Numbered from the stretch's first letter, positions 48,719 to 61,425 are shown. The stretch is 64,000 bases of DNA from Himantopus leucocephalus (GCA_003993805.1 RSEF01000003.1:78890536-78954535); one strand, 5' to 3'. The notes: a model not told the origin generated them from the letters alone. A program made the numbers and translations.

Positions 48719-50690
48719 ATCTTTGCCACAAGTGAAGTTTTGTAAGAAATATTGAACAAGGTAAGAATAAGAGATTTTGGAACAGAAAGAGTAACAGCAA
48801 GACAATTCATCCAGATTTCAGTGTCCCAACAGTAAGTTTATGTAAGGCCATACTCTGAGATATGTGGGAAAGACAATGTTAAGTGAATATGCAGAAACTG
48901 TAGGTGGGAGGGAAGAAGGAATTGACATTTCAAATCTTTATTGACTGGGTGAGGTATTAGCTTAGTTGCAACAGCATTAGTATGAACAAACACATAGGCT
49001 TTTACTTTCAGTCACATACTTATTGATTAGTTATTTCCTTACAGTAAGGTATCATATCAGTTTAGGCACTTGCTTTTGTTGGAGTGAACTGGTCTAAACG
49101 CCACTGCAAAAATACCAGAAAACATGGAACAGGATGGTCAAGCGTACCTGGTGGATACACTGAATAAGAACTTACTTACTTAAAAAAAGATTCTGCCTTT
49201 TTTTTTTTTTATTTAATATCTTCATTATGCTAAAACTCTTTCTTACCTGTATACCCACCTTCTGCACCTTTCCCCAGCCTTCTGTCAGGAATTGCTGACA
49301 CAGGAGAAAAATTTCACAAGATCTGGCAACACGTGAATAAACACTGCATAAACAAGAGAATACAATGTCATTTTTTTTCCAACATTAACCTGGTGGGATA
49401 CTTGAATTTTTCTTGTTGTTTTTGGTCCCTAGCAGTAAGTGGTTTCGCTGTAGCTTCCTGGGGCACTAGTCAGAAGCAATGACGGTGTTGAGCTAGACAC
49501 TGTACAGACAAAGAACATAAATACAATTCCTACTTCAGAGCTCACTCTCTAGTTGTAAGGAAAGACACTGCAGACGGATTGAGTCATACGGGGACCATGA
49601 GGTAGCAGTGAGACAACCTGCAACCTAAACAATGTCAAGTTTATTGTTAAGTTTCCTGTATGTATTATGGTAAAAGAGAGTTCCTAAAGACAATTTAAAA
49701 CGCGATTACACATGCAGGTATTTACTTCAGATTTTCTTCCAAAAATGATTTGATTTCAGCTGCCTGTTGCTTGTGTTGCAACTGATGCAGAATGACACAG
49801 TGTGAATCTGTTTAATTTGAATAGACTTTATAAACGTGGGCATTACAGGTAACAGCAGCATGAACCCTTCAGGAAAAAAAAAAACCAAAATAAAAAAACC
49901 CCAAACCAACAACCAAAACTGTAATTAAAACACCTGAACAGATAATCATACTCTGTGGTATAAATTAAAAAATAAAAATAAAAAAAGAACCAGGAAAAGC
50001 CTGTAATTAAAAGTAAATCCTGCCACTCGCTCATATGAGGAGCCAAAAGTTCAGATGATGCATCTAAACATGAATTGCTCATATAATTGAGGAGCATAAA
50101 GTTGAGGCACTATTTTATGGTACTAGAGCTCACCTGCATGTGATTTGCCACACTAGTTGAGCTGTTCCTGTATTGTTCACTCACATTTCTTATTTCTTTC
50201 TCTGGGATACTTTCAGAGAGTGAAGTAGACAAGAGTAAAATGCCTTTGAAAAACAGCAGTGAAGTTATTCTTGTAGCAAAAGGCATTGGGTAGGTAATTA
50301 CAATCAGCTATTGCTGATTTTGGCTAACTTTACATTTGACTTTGACATTGTTTTTACATCTGTCTCATCATAAAGTAATCTTGGAATACTTGTGAAGATA
50401 TATTGATTTCTTTCCAGGAAACTGACCCAGTAGGTTACAGTAAGAGGACATTGTTTTTAACAATGAAGGAATAAACAAAATTGTTGGCTTGGGAGCGTCA
50501 GTGAAAAGCAACTACTCTTTTCAAAAGCAATATGTCTTGTTAAAAAAATCAAAAGGTTTCCTACCCAAAAGATTAAAATATACTGTTTTTTCATTAATTT
50601 GTGTATATCAAGCCTGTTGGATTTACTTCAGGTCATTTGTATCATGGTATTACCATTAAGCTACAGACATCATGCCACCATCAAAACTAT
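48719..50690. other. Non-coding stretch with A-rich tracts
   Basis: No recognised gene. A-rich low-complexity tracts at 49873-49919 and 49962-49988. A splice-like pair (acceptor at 48718, donor GTAAGA at 48761) encloses 42 bases with stops in all three frames. Confidence 0.4.
49873..49988. repeat. A-rich/CAAA low-complexity tracts
   Basis: Two A-rich tracts (49873-49919 with AAAAC/AACCCC units, 49962-49988 with AAAAT units) separated by about 40 ordinary bases. They resemble decayed simple repeats, not a retrocopy tail. Confidence 0.7.
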
Positions 50691-50739
50691 TTATTCAGAG
50701 CAGTCTGAGTTGGTGTAGTCTCTTTGACTAATAAAATAC

Positions 50740-51400
50740 CACTTTGTTAGGAGCAACCGTATTTCATCCACGACAATATAAGTACATTTCCGCATGCTCA
50801 ACTCGGCTACTGCATATTCTACTAAACGAGGAAAGCTCTGTGGCGTTGGACGGTTATTTCCCTCTCTGCAGCTTCCCAGCCCCAACGAGGAGCCAGGGAG
50901 AGCATCCCTGCTCCCTGCCTCAGCACAACCCCCTGCGCCGGTGGCTCCTCCTATTCCTTGGGAGGAGAGCTGCCTATCTGATTTTGGAGCTCTGGCAAAA
51001 AGCCTGAGCTCATTGATTACAGATCACTGTTAATAAAGAGCATTTGTAATGCAGCAGTGGTGATACAATCTCCACACGCCAGTTCATGATGGCCCTTCAG
51101 TCTCCACAATTAAGTCGTCCAGCAGGCATGCCCCCTGTTGCAGCTGCTCTGTCAATCTCATTTTGTAGTACAAATGATCTTAGACCCAGTGTTTGACATG
51201 GGGTTTTAACACCAAAGAAGGCAATTCTGCAACTTCAAATGAGCCTAATTGGTTGTGCGCTCAGGCGTTCACTCAAGCTGCTTCAGTCCATCAGAGAGAG
51301 ATTTCCAACTAATTGAACAGCTCAGAAGAAAAAGAACCACGGAAATCACAATGCACTGGGCCGTTTGAGAGGGTTTTTCATGATAAAAACCTTCAAAATA
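50740..51400. promoter_or_regulatory. Candidate conserved regulatory element with CpG cluster
   Basis: About ten CpG dinucleotides fall between 50758 and 50940, the densest cluster I saw in this CpG-poor window. After it, 51000-51400 is high-complexity sequence with homeodomain-type cores (TAATTG at 51246 and 51310, ATTAAG near 51110), an E-box CAGCTG near 51140 and no repeat character. This combination is typical of vertebrate developmental enhancers or an unmethylated regulatory island. Conservation cannot be measured here. Open frames of 79 and 87 codons cross the CpG part but have no recognisable domain, so a first exon is a weaker alternative. Confidence 0.4.
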
Positions 51401-52445
51401 AGATATTTTTTTGTTGTTGTTAAATCAGCCACCTGTCAATCTAGAAAGCGGTTTCATTGGTACAGAAGCTCTTAATGAGATACGGCCTAAAAATCAATGG
51501 CTGTTAATAGCAAGGTCTACAGGTAAATGTATTTTTTTTTATATTTAAAAATGTTTATTTTGGATTGTCAGAATATTTTCTCTAAACTGGCAAGCTTTTC
51601 TTATGGCGCATTACAATCATGTGGTAATCCACAGATTCTGCAAATACAGGACATTTCGTACGCGAGGAATGCCATTTGAGACAATCTTACCGCTTAAGTG
51701 TGTAAAGTTATTCATGTGTACAAGTGTTGGGACTGGGCTGGGTGAGGTTCTGCTCACATAAATATTTGCCTTTCTTATTCTTCTTTTAGCACTGCTGAAT
51801 TTAAATTTGCATGTTTGTTCTAGGAAATTATGAATCTGGTTTCTCTTCTGAATTGCACCTTTTTTACCTCTTGTTTTCACTCTACTGATTTAAATAACTT
51901 TCCTTCAAAGGTCAATTCGGAGACTTTTGCCCTAGTGTTTACATACTGTATGTCTAATAATTCCATATCTATTCCATGAGTGATTCAAACATATAATTTA
52001 TGCAATATTTGATTTGACGTTCAAGGTAGTAGTTCACATCTGAACTGATGACGACTCAGAAGCTACTTTTTTAGAAAAAGGAAGATAAAACAGACTTAAT
52101 AATATGTATTTATTTCCTTCCTGTTCAAAATAGCAAAAACCTGAAGACTTTTGCTTCAGTAAATATGAGTACAGAACTTCATTTATTGAAATGAAGGTGT
52201 GTTCTGGAGAGAAACTGGTTAACCCAGTCTAATAAAGCACTTCAGCAGCTGTTTAATTGTAAGTATGTAAGTAGTGCTCTGATTTTAAATGCCAAGTTGC
52301 CTTTGCCACTGTCTGGACTGTGGTGGTACGGAGGGACTGAACCCATCTTTAAGCCCCTGTTGAATGGTATGTAGACTTTAGTTAGGGACAATGCTTACAC
52401 CAATTTGTTTACAGATCTTGTAGAAAAAAAACACAACAGTGTGTC

Positions 52446-52490
52446 TATATATGTATATATACATGCATATAGAGAGATATAAAATATAAA
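52446..52490. repeat. TA-rich low-complexity tract
   Basis: Alternating TATA/ATGTATATATACATGCATAT-like sequence followed by GAGAGATATA. Confidence 0.75.
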
Positions 52491-53542
52491 ATAATTGTTT
52501 CAGCTTGTGGAAAATTCCAGAGGCTCTGAGGCTTATGCCTGTACTCGATTGTTTTTTAGCAATATTTACACTATCAGACTCTAAAATAATTATATATCCC
52601 AATAAAATAAGACCTCAGTTGATGACAGAGAATGCAAAACTCCATGAAGTCAATGAGAGATAATTATCAACCAGGTAATTACAGCAGTGTTTATGTATTG
52701 TTGTCATCTTTAAAGCCCAGTGGCAGTGAAACTAAGCCCAAAGTAGTAAACAATTTGGTTGAAGTCTCATAAATTCGTATATCCTAACATTTTACAGGCA
52801 TCCATAGAAGTTAACAGCAACACTCTCATTTGACTTCAGTGAGAACAGAATCAAACACTCCAGTTTCATGATCAAAGACTAAATTCTTCCAGTTGAAATG
52901 AACAGTGAAGGATAATATCTGCATGTTCAGAATGTACTTTTCCCAATCACTTGAGGTGCCTTGTTGCTCTGGTGTTGAATCATGACTCAGAATTTTAAAA
53001 TTCCAGCATATGTAAGAGGATATAAACATAACATGGTTACTTAAGTAAAATATCCTTTTATTTCAGGAATATTTACTAAATTAAATTAAAACATCATGAT
53101 GATTATTTCTCTGAGGATGTATTTCAGTGTGAACTATACCCCAAGAATATTTTTGTGTAAAATCTGAAGGATCGTAATATACATATGATATCAAATGCAC
53201 TTGTAATCCTATAGTAAAGACAGTAATTGTTAAGTGCCTTCTAGGTCCCCTAACAGTGGGATGGAGCTGTAGCTACAGGGATCCCTGTTGCTGAACTCAG
53301 CAGACAAACTGCCCATGTGATTCCAGATGTTTCTGTTTTTTGGGGCAGGGGACCTCCCAGGATCAGAATGCCAGCATGTCTGAGGTAGAGAAGCCACCCT
53401 TTGACACTGGAAACTCAGTAGTCCTAACCCTATAGCTCTGCAAGGAATTGAGTTGGATCCTTAGGGGAAGATGGGCTAAATAGATCCATGTTGTCAGCTT
53501 CCTTAGCCAATTGCATCTGCCAAAAAATCTCATGTTTAATTT

Positions 53543-53624
53543 GCACGCACGCACACACACGCAGAGTGTATTTCTAAACCAAGAGGAAAATAAAAAAAAA
53601 AAAACCCAAACCAAAACAAAAAAG
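53543..53624. repeat. CA/CG dinucleotide run and A-rich tract
   Basis: GCACGCACGCACACACACGC at about 53543-53562 is a short (CA)n run with CpG interruptions. A TAAAAAAAAAAAAA / CCAAACCAAAACAAAAAA tract follows at 53590-53624. Simple sequence bordering the next candidate element. Confidence 0.75.
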
Positions 53625-53639
53625 CCGAAAACCTTATGC

Positions 53640-54260
53640 GGAAAACCAGCTGCACTCATTTGTGCCACGAACCAGCTGAGTCAGCCCTTAAATCGAGCCC
53701 TAATTAATTTGTGCACACGGTGTAACCAACAAAGAATGGCAAAAGACAGAAGAATGGATTGTGTTGAGGGGGATTAGTCTCTAGCAGAAACGGTGCCTGA
53801 GAGAGAGAGCCTGATGACAGCTAATTGCTGCCAGGAGGACCACAATAATGGGCAGCCTGCAAGAGAAAGAGAAAAAAAAAGGGCTGGTGGAAGCAGTCAT
53901 CAGGTGTTTGCGGTGATGAAGTTCATTGCCCGCACTGTTTACTCTGGTGTTCAGCCTTAATGTCCATTTGGAACTGGCACAGTGAGGAGCCTTGTTAAAA
54001 TAATAAGATCTGAGTGTGTCATGTATTGATGGAGTCAGAACTCCATGCAAATGCCCCTTTCACAGGGGATATTCAGTCTGACTGGCGTGTAGGGTTCAGG
54101 CACTGAACTTTGGAAAGAGCTGAATAGCCTGATGTTTGCGCACAGCAGCTCCTGCGGACACTTAACATCTGTGCTTAATACAGCTTCCTCTAACGGCAAC
54201 TGTTTAAGTGGGTGATGTCTGAAGAGATTTTTGCCCTTTTAAGATTTGTTCATTCTGTTG
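53640..54260. promoter_or_regulatory. Candidate conserved enhancer cluster
   Basis: High-complexity, repeat-free sequence with densely packed known-type binding motifs. There is a half-palindromic Maf/AP-1-like GCTGAGTCAGC at 53675-53685 overlapping an E-box CAGCTG at 53673, a homeodomain double core TAATTAATT at 53701-53709, CTAATTG near 53821, an E-box CAGGTG near 53901 and a perfect POU octamer ATGCAAAT at 54045-54052. This fits a developmental enhancer in a gene desert. The motifs are read directly. Their function is inferred, and short motifs do occur by chance. Confidence 0.4.
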
Positions 54261-54739
54261 ACATGCTATTTTTCATCTAGGAAACATGGCACGGTGTTAC
54301 TGTACCACTAGTAACCTAAACATTACTCTGCACTATTTTAAACCTGCCTTGCTAGAAGTGGAAATAAGTTAAACATACTTCTGTCGTTCCATTTCTTAAA
54401 ATCCAAACAATGAATGTTTAATATTTGACAAATACACAGTGTATTAGACTGCCTTCATGGTTTCTCATGTGTGAATGCGTTAATATTTCATCAGGAAAAA
54501 AGTGGAGCACTACTACTGCTCTTGAAGTCGCTGTAAATTGCCAGCAGTAAGGACCACTGAAATTCAAGCCCCGAGTATTGCAAGCTAAGCACTGAAAACT
54601 GATGGTCTGCAAAGTCCTCTCTGCTCTCTTAAATGTTTTCAGTATTTTGCTTTACATATCCATTACAGCAGGACTGGCTTAAGCTTGTTAGCTGAGAATT
54701 GTTGAACAGTGCTTTGTGAAGGAATGAGCAGCAATTCCA
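54261..54739. other. Non-coding stretch, nothing recognised
   Basis: Unique sequence between the candidate enhancer cluster and the N-centred duplication. Confidence 0.45.
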
Positions 54740-55122
54740 TAACAAACCAAAATATTTTCTGTGATTAGGAGTCACCCCAGTTAGAAAAAGACATGGGAAT
54801 GTCATGCATAATATATATGTAGACAAGCCATAGAAACATGTGTTCATGCATATAGAGATATATGAATGTTTCACCAACAATAAATGCCATCAATGACTGA
54901 TAATAGACAAGGGAAACTATCAGATATTTAANTAACAAACCAAAATATTTTCTGTGATTAGGAGTCACCCCAGTGAGAAAAAGACATGGGTATGTCATGC
55001 ATAATATATATGTAGACAAGCCATAGAAACGTGTTCATGCATATAGACATATATGAATGTTTCACCAACAATAAATGTCATCAATGACTGATAATAGACA
55101 AGGGAAACTATCAGATATTTAA
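54740..55122. repeat. About 190-base direct duplication separated by one N
   Basis: Copy 1 is 54740-54931 (192 bases), the N is 54932, and copy 2 is 54933-55122 (190 bases). Visible differences are CAGTTAG/CAGTGAG, GGGAATG/GGGTATG, a 2-base deletion in ACATGTGTTC/ACGTGTTC, TAGAGATA/TAGACATA and ATGCCATC/ATGTCATC, about 3% in all. Copy 1 ends exactly at the N and copy 2 starts straight after it. Two unmerged haplotypes or contig ends are the simplest reading. A real recent tandem duplication is the alternative. Confidence 0.9.
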
Positions 55123-58100
55123 GAATTAATGCTTATAAAATAAGAAAGAAAGAAGAAAATCCTACTGTTCATATAGTTCCAGTATGAGATAAGGGTAGAA
55201 CAGCTATCAAATACAGTGTAAAAGCTACCATCAACTCGCAAGAATGTTAAACCACATCTAATATAATAGGACAATTTGACAATTGACTGGTCAACATGAC
55301 TACAAAACCTACATCCATCACACATCCAAGTTAGCTCATTAATTTCTTGGTAACTATTCTTGATACGCAAGAAACATGGAAACACTGTCCTGATATGAAA
55401 AAAGATAAACGGTGTATTTTGAGTATTCAAACTGGCTAGTATTCTGATCAAAGCCATGGAAAAGCTCGTATCATGCATAGTCAAATAACAAATTAAAACA
55501 TGTTTACATAATCAATGCCAGCTGATGAAGTTAACTGTATTGACGTCATGTGCAATGTTAGGGCTCAGTACCACATTACGTTCTGGTTAAAAATAGTTTA
55601 ATAAAAAATATCATGAAGCCCATATGAAAGAAATTAAACTGGCCTGCAAACACTAATTTCAGATGGAAAATCTACATCCAAAAAGGGGCAAAAAGTCTAG
55701 TTCCATCCTGCCAGGTCCTGTTCATGAATGATATATACCCATTTTCTGTTGTGATCTAGAAGAAAGCATAAAATCATTGCTTAGGAAATGATGATGATAA
55801 AAAAATATGAATGACAATAAAACTATGAGGAAAAGATCGCCTGACAATGAACTTTCTTTGCGTGGAGTGTGGAACAAACTAAGAACTCAGAATTTGCCTT
55901 CATGAACTTATACTGTGAACTATGAACTTATACATTCTGCATTAAAGAAAAAAATTAAAAAGGAATTATTGACTACATTTACTTTAATATCTCATTTTAA
56001 TATTAGTTGCTTTTTTAACTCAAAAACCCACTCCCAATCAGAAAAGCAAGTATCTTGCTCTCAGACTGTAAATCTCAGCATTGCCTCTAACATCTTTTTT
56101 CCAGAATGTAACTCCAGGAAAACCTTTATGATTCTGATAGAAGTGGATATTCAGATGGAATATGAGTCCATCAATTTTTCTCCAATTAGTCCTGCTAATG
56201 TAAGACGACAAAGTAGGTCATGCATACCAGATGGGCGGCATTGATCTGGAATTAGGTGACATGGAAAAGAATCCAGAGCCACAGTAACGAATCAGCTAGG
56301 TATGAATGAGGAATATCAGCTCGGGGTTAGAAGAGAGCACAACAGGCAGCATTGTTTAAAGTTGTATAATCCACTGTACAAAAAGCAAACTGAAAAACTA
56401 CAGAAATTATAGAAAAGTCACCAGAATTGTTGGAAGTCTGAAACATTGCAAATATGCAGGTTATGGTTAGGCCATTTCTTAAGCTTTCTTTGGATAAATA
56501 AAACATATTAAGCTTCCAGAGGAAGACATTCTGAGATTGGATAGCTATTTAACCTAGCACATTTTTTTTCCTGATATCTCACATTCCCCCAAGCACAGCA
56601 AAGCTGAAAATACATTAATATGGCTTGAAATGTTGTCTTTGAAATAGTGACAAACTTAATGACTACAACTTTACCCGGGGATCAGACATGGCCAGGACTA
56701 ATCCCTGGCCCCAACAGCAAGTAGCATGGGACAGTTATGTCCATAAAGCTAACCTCATCTACACCTCCCTGCCCACAAATCCCGGTTAAGCCTGTTGGGA
56801 GCAGACCACACCTTGTGTCCTCTCCTGAATGTGCCAGGGCAGTGCTTGGACCTATGGGGCACTAACGAAAGTTGTGCCAAAGAGCACAATAACAATTAAA
56901 CAATATTGAAAAGTCTGGCCCTGGATAGTTTACTGGGACAGAGGCAGTCAATCACATAAAATTAGTCTTCCTTCTCCTTCTCCCTTGTTCACTACTAATT
57001 GTCCTATACTTAGAACCCACATGCCCTCATGGCTGACTGACATCACCACTAAAATGGTTAAGGATGGTGTTCTGATCTCAGGTTTGTCATTGGTGCATGG
57101 CTTTGTGCTACTGAATTAAACTGTTTCACCAGATTCTGCCTACCTGATCTAGATGTGAAGTGTGCTAGCTCTCCCCAGGATGACCATGTTCCACTCGTGG
57201 CTACATGGCAAACCCGAGTGAGGTTCCTCACTGAAGGATGGGAACTAAGTAGGATGGATCCAGACCTTTGCGCCTTAGGTTGTTTATCCATAAAAAAGAC
57301 ACTGAGTTACCTTCCTGAGGTGATGAGAAAAATTAATTGCTGTTTTCTAGTCTCAGAGAATTTTCCATGAACAAATCTTGTACAGCTGCTGAATGTTTCT
57401 TCTTTGCTAGATAGTGACGGTGTGCTTTATGGTTTTGCAGCAGACCAATTTTGTATTACAGATTTCAGTCAATCATTCAAATTATTTTCCAATGAAATTA
57501 ATATACTTAATAAAGCGTCGACAGTTTTAGCACCAAGAAAAGGTACTTAAACCACATATAGATAATGTCCTTTTACAGAAATCCTGTCAAATCCACTCTC
57601 TTCCCAAGGAATTTCTGCCTTGGTAAGTAACCTTCATCACCAGCCACAGTAGTATGCTCTGCCCCAATCACTAGTATAGCGCTAAGCTCTATCTACCTGA
57701 GAGACCCCTAATCCAAAGGTTAGACACATCAATAACAGCCTCAGATGTTGTCTTCTGCAAAGAAACAAATCGGTTTTATGTCTGTCCTTCGGCTGCCTTG
57801 GCTCAGCTTGGGTCCCCGGGGTATATTGAGCTAGTGGGCTTGGGCAGTGAACTTCCTCCCTCCTGCCAGATTGAGGCAGCATCCAACAGTTTGCACAGCT
57901 CCGACTGCAAGATGGTCTTTTTTATGTGGATGTAATGGATGAGGACCCAGGGGCAAACGGTTGACCATTTCATAACACAGACCCTGTGATATGCAAAGCT
58001 TTCATGGAATAAGGACTTATGCTTGATTTCAACTCTGCACTCTCTGTCTGTTCTAATATCCTTTCAAATTGTGTGACAGGGTTGAGAGACACGGCAAGAG

Positions 58101-59860
58101 GAAAGTGCGTTAAGAGGTTTACAATAGTTCTCTTTTTTCCAGGAGCAGCGTTAACAAGAAAAGACCATGTTCCTGGCACAGTCCCATAGTAGACATTAAT
58201 CTCATCCCTCCGGGATGATAAGGGAATGAGACCCTTGAAGACTCAGTGTCTTTTCTGAGAATTACTTTTAATAGTCCAGCTAAAATGATCAAACTGACCA
58301 AATCATGGACCAGTGCAAACCAGAAGTGTCCTATTTAAATTGTTATTTCTTGGTTTTTGCTTTCTCTATCAAAAAAAAAAGAAAGTTTTTGAATGCTCTC
58401 TTTCAGTTTAATCGTCCTTGCATGTTTTTCTATAGTGCTTGTGCAAACATTTATGAAAACCTTGGTATTCTCTTTCCTAATGTGACCTAGTGGCAAAAGC
58501 TTATCAACATTTCTCAAGAGACTTCGAAGCTAAAAGCACCAAGGCTTTCAGTGGAAATGCAAGCAATCATTTCTATATGTTGGCATTTTTTTCTCCATAG
58601 ACCTGGAAAGCAGTGTGATAATGAAAGGTTTATTTGTGATGGCTAGATGAACAAGGTGCAGTTGAATAGAGGGCAAATCTTCTGTGGTTTCACTATGTTC
58701 CTCAAGTTGCTTTTCTTTGTCTGAAGACACTAATGCTTGTGTTGGTTTTGGTTACTTGGCACAGTTCTCATCTTGATATATCAGATTTTCTCATCCTCTT
58801 GGCTTTAGCCTATTTAATACATCTCTTTTTGTGATTAATGCTGTGGACTCCTCTATCAAAAAATCCTTCAGCCAGACAGAAGTTGGAATGAAAAGCTCAG
58901 GGCTCTGCCATTGAACCCTGATCACAAGACTAGGAGAGGAAGTAAGAGGATTTACAGGTTCTGGTGTGTACATTTTTTTCTGTATATATTTATCATATTC
59001 ACGTCTAAAAGGAAAAAAACACGTTGTCTTGTTACTCAAAAGGTATACAACAGAAATCAATTTAGAGGAAAATGTGGTTATGGAAAAATTGACAAAAATA
59101 TATCCACAGAATACAGCCCATGGATTCTGCATAAGCTCAGAATTGTATCTCATCACCTGTCGTATACATCCTTCTTTTTAGAATGACAAGATCTGTAAGT
59201 CTCTTCAATCCCACTTGTTTTAAAATCTCAGATCAGCTATTTACTTAATTATCCAAAATGGAGGAAGAGTCTCAGGCTTCATTCATTAAGTGTAAATATT
59301 CAAATCAGCATAAACTGTGTGACATGCACTGAATACAAGCCAACCTGTTAGGCAGGTGGTCATCAGTGCCTGGATACTTCAGGCAGGTAACTGTATTTGC
59401 AAGTACTTTCTGGCACATAAAAGCTAGTTTAAATACTAAAATGTCATTTTTCCTCTAAGCAAAGGAAGTACATCATGCAAGAGAGATTAATAATTATTCA
59501 TTAGTATTTATGGAGGGCTAATATATTGTTATGAAGCCAAATACTATTTTTACATATTCAAATAACTCAGTTATTTCATTTTTAAATTGCTATTGAAAGC
59601 ATTTTGTTTTGATGCTTTTTTGACTATTATGTGCTATAATACATGATTTGACTTATATAAAAACGCTATGTGAATAGATGATATTGTTACTAGGAGTCTC
59701 ATCAGTTGGTGATGTGATTGAAAGATAAAACAAACAAATGAATTTAAGTTGTTGGACAGATATGAGATCCTTGGGTTTTTATCCTTTCATTGCTTTAGTT
59801 TTGTTTTTATCATATTTCTTTTGCTTACATGGCTTGCTAACTATGTAGTTTCTATAGCAA
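55123..59860. other. Non-coding stretch, nothing recognised
   Basis: About 4.7 kb of unique AT-rich sequence. A short direct repeat (ATGAACTTATAC) occurs near 55903 and 55921. Overlapping frames at 57058-57370 and 58791-59186 lie on opposite strands and lack domains. No known repeat was identified. Confidence 0.4.
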
Positions 59861-60030
59861 CATCCATTGACCGTTGAAATAATGAAAGCCACAGCAACTC
59901 TCCTGCAGTGAAATCCTTCATGCTGACAAGAACAACTCCTATTTTCTTTGTCCAGTGTTGCCCATTACTTACATGACTGACTCATTTGTCAACATAATCG
60001 AGACATTTGCTAATTACTTCTGAATTTGAC
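59861..60030. promoter_or_regulatory. Candidate conserved regulatory element
   Basis: High-complexity sequence with CTATAGCAAC near 59853, an AP-1-type TGACTCA at 59978-59984, and GCTAATTAC near 60009 as a homeodomain core. It is repeat-free. Candidate status rests on motif density only. Confidence 0.25.
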
Positions 60031-60384
60031 TAATATAGACAAGACATCTAACCTTTAGTGTACCTGCAAATTAACATTCTAACAAAGAGTTAAAATAGGA
60101 ATCCTTTTGGTGTGCTGGAAATATAATTTCTTAACTGCGGAAGGATTTCAAGTAGGTATTTGCGTTATTTAGAAGAAAGAACTACTTGAATTTTGAAAAA
60201 CAAAACCGATCAAACAAATGTTAGTTTCTTTAACTTAATTTTAAAGTTTTTTAAGACTATCTCTCTGAACTACTGCACTTTATGGCTCTTGAATTTGATT
60301 CCAAATCATCAGCAAACAGGATCAATGCCTGGATGCTGGACGCAAGCGAAGGACATAGGAGGAGCAGGAAGCGGTTCTGGCCAT

Positions 60385-60398
60385 TCAGTAGGTGGCAC
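60385..60398 (+). promoter_or_regulatory. CTCF-like binding site
   Basis: TCAGTAGGTGGCAC matches the CTCF core consensus CCASYAGRKGGCRS at 13 of 14 positions, with only the first base differing. CTCF binds such sites through its central zinc fingers and organises chromatin loops in vertebrates. Occupancy cannot be judged from sequence. Confidence 0.45.
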
Positions 60399-61348
60399 TT
60401 AAGTTTTGTATCTCACTGAATTGATGGCTCATCATGAAGATAGTGTTGGAGGTGCCATCTTCCAGAGAACTAACCACTGATGCTAGCTCAAGGGCCTGTA
60501 GCACTTTCTGTGTTAATCTAATGGTGCTGACCATTGCACTGTGCAAGTAATTGTATTTTTCCAAATGGTTATACTATATAAAGCAGGAGTGACCTGTTCA
60601 TGGTCTTAGTCAGATGTACCTCTTCCTCTGTTGAAGTGAAGCTTCCAGACTGCGTGCTACCTGTAAAATGGAGGATGGAGGCTACATACTCTGGACTTCT
60701 GGTTATGTGGGTAAGCAAGCCCATGGAGGCTTCTGCCTTGCCCTACTCTGGCTCACCCAGACCCCCTCTAGGCAGAGAAACAGTGAAATCTTTGGAGAGC
60801 AACTGTGGTCTTCTGCCTATGGACCACTGTCCAAAACTTTTTTTTCCCCTAGTTCTCCCATGTGAGTGGCTGCTGGCAGCATGAGTGCATGCATTGGTAT
60901 GAGACTACGAGTGATAATAATGGCTGTTTCTGATACAGAGTGATGATACCCCGCTTAGCTGCTTCTCTTAGAGTGGTATGTGTTCTTGCTGAGAACTATT
61001 AATTACTATATGCACTCTGGAGCTGGATGTAGCATTTACCTACTTTTGTAAGATTTAATGTTGATGAACAGATTTCAAATGCTGGTGGAATTGTTAAGTT
61101 GAGCATTAATCAAAATCAAATTATGAGTCCTGGTAAATTATAAAGGCACTTGACATTTTCTGTGACTTTTTTCCCCCTTTTAAAAAGATTGGTTTGAAAC
61201 CAATCCAGACACCACAGAAGTTATTTATTGTGTCCTTTTGGATTTGCCTCAACAATGCAAAATATGGCTTCTGGGTTTTTTATTTGATTGCTGGTATGAT
61301 TTATGCCTTTTAAAAGTAGCAAAGTAAAGGAAAATGTAAAATTAAAAG

Positions 61349-61425
61349 AGTCAAAATACATTATTTAAATATTTACACAACAAGCCTAAACAAGTCAAAA
61401 TACATTAAAAATTTAAATATTCATA
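61349..61425. repeat. Imperfect direct repeat, 44-base spacing
   Basis: AGTCAAAATACATTA followed by TTTAAATATT occurs at 61349 and again, slightly altered, at 61393. Local AT-rich duplication. Confidence 0.7.

Larger units (their letters stand above)
51401..53639. other. Non-coding stretch with AT and simple repeats
   Basis: A TA-rich tract at about 52446-52490, a CA/CG dinucleotide run at 53543-53563 and an A-rich tract at 53587-53624. No gene or interspersed repeat recognised. Confidence 0.45.

Noticed and set aside
48719..48760. Splice-like acceptor and donor around 42 bases
   Set aside because: All three frames contain stops and 42 bases is short. Only a non-coding RNA exon would remain possible, without other support.
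54629..55019. Two similar open frames on - (83 and 84 codons)
   Set aside because: They resemble each other only because of the N-centred duplication, and one reads through the N.
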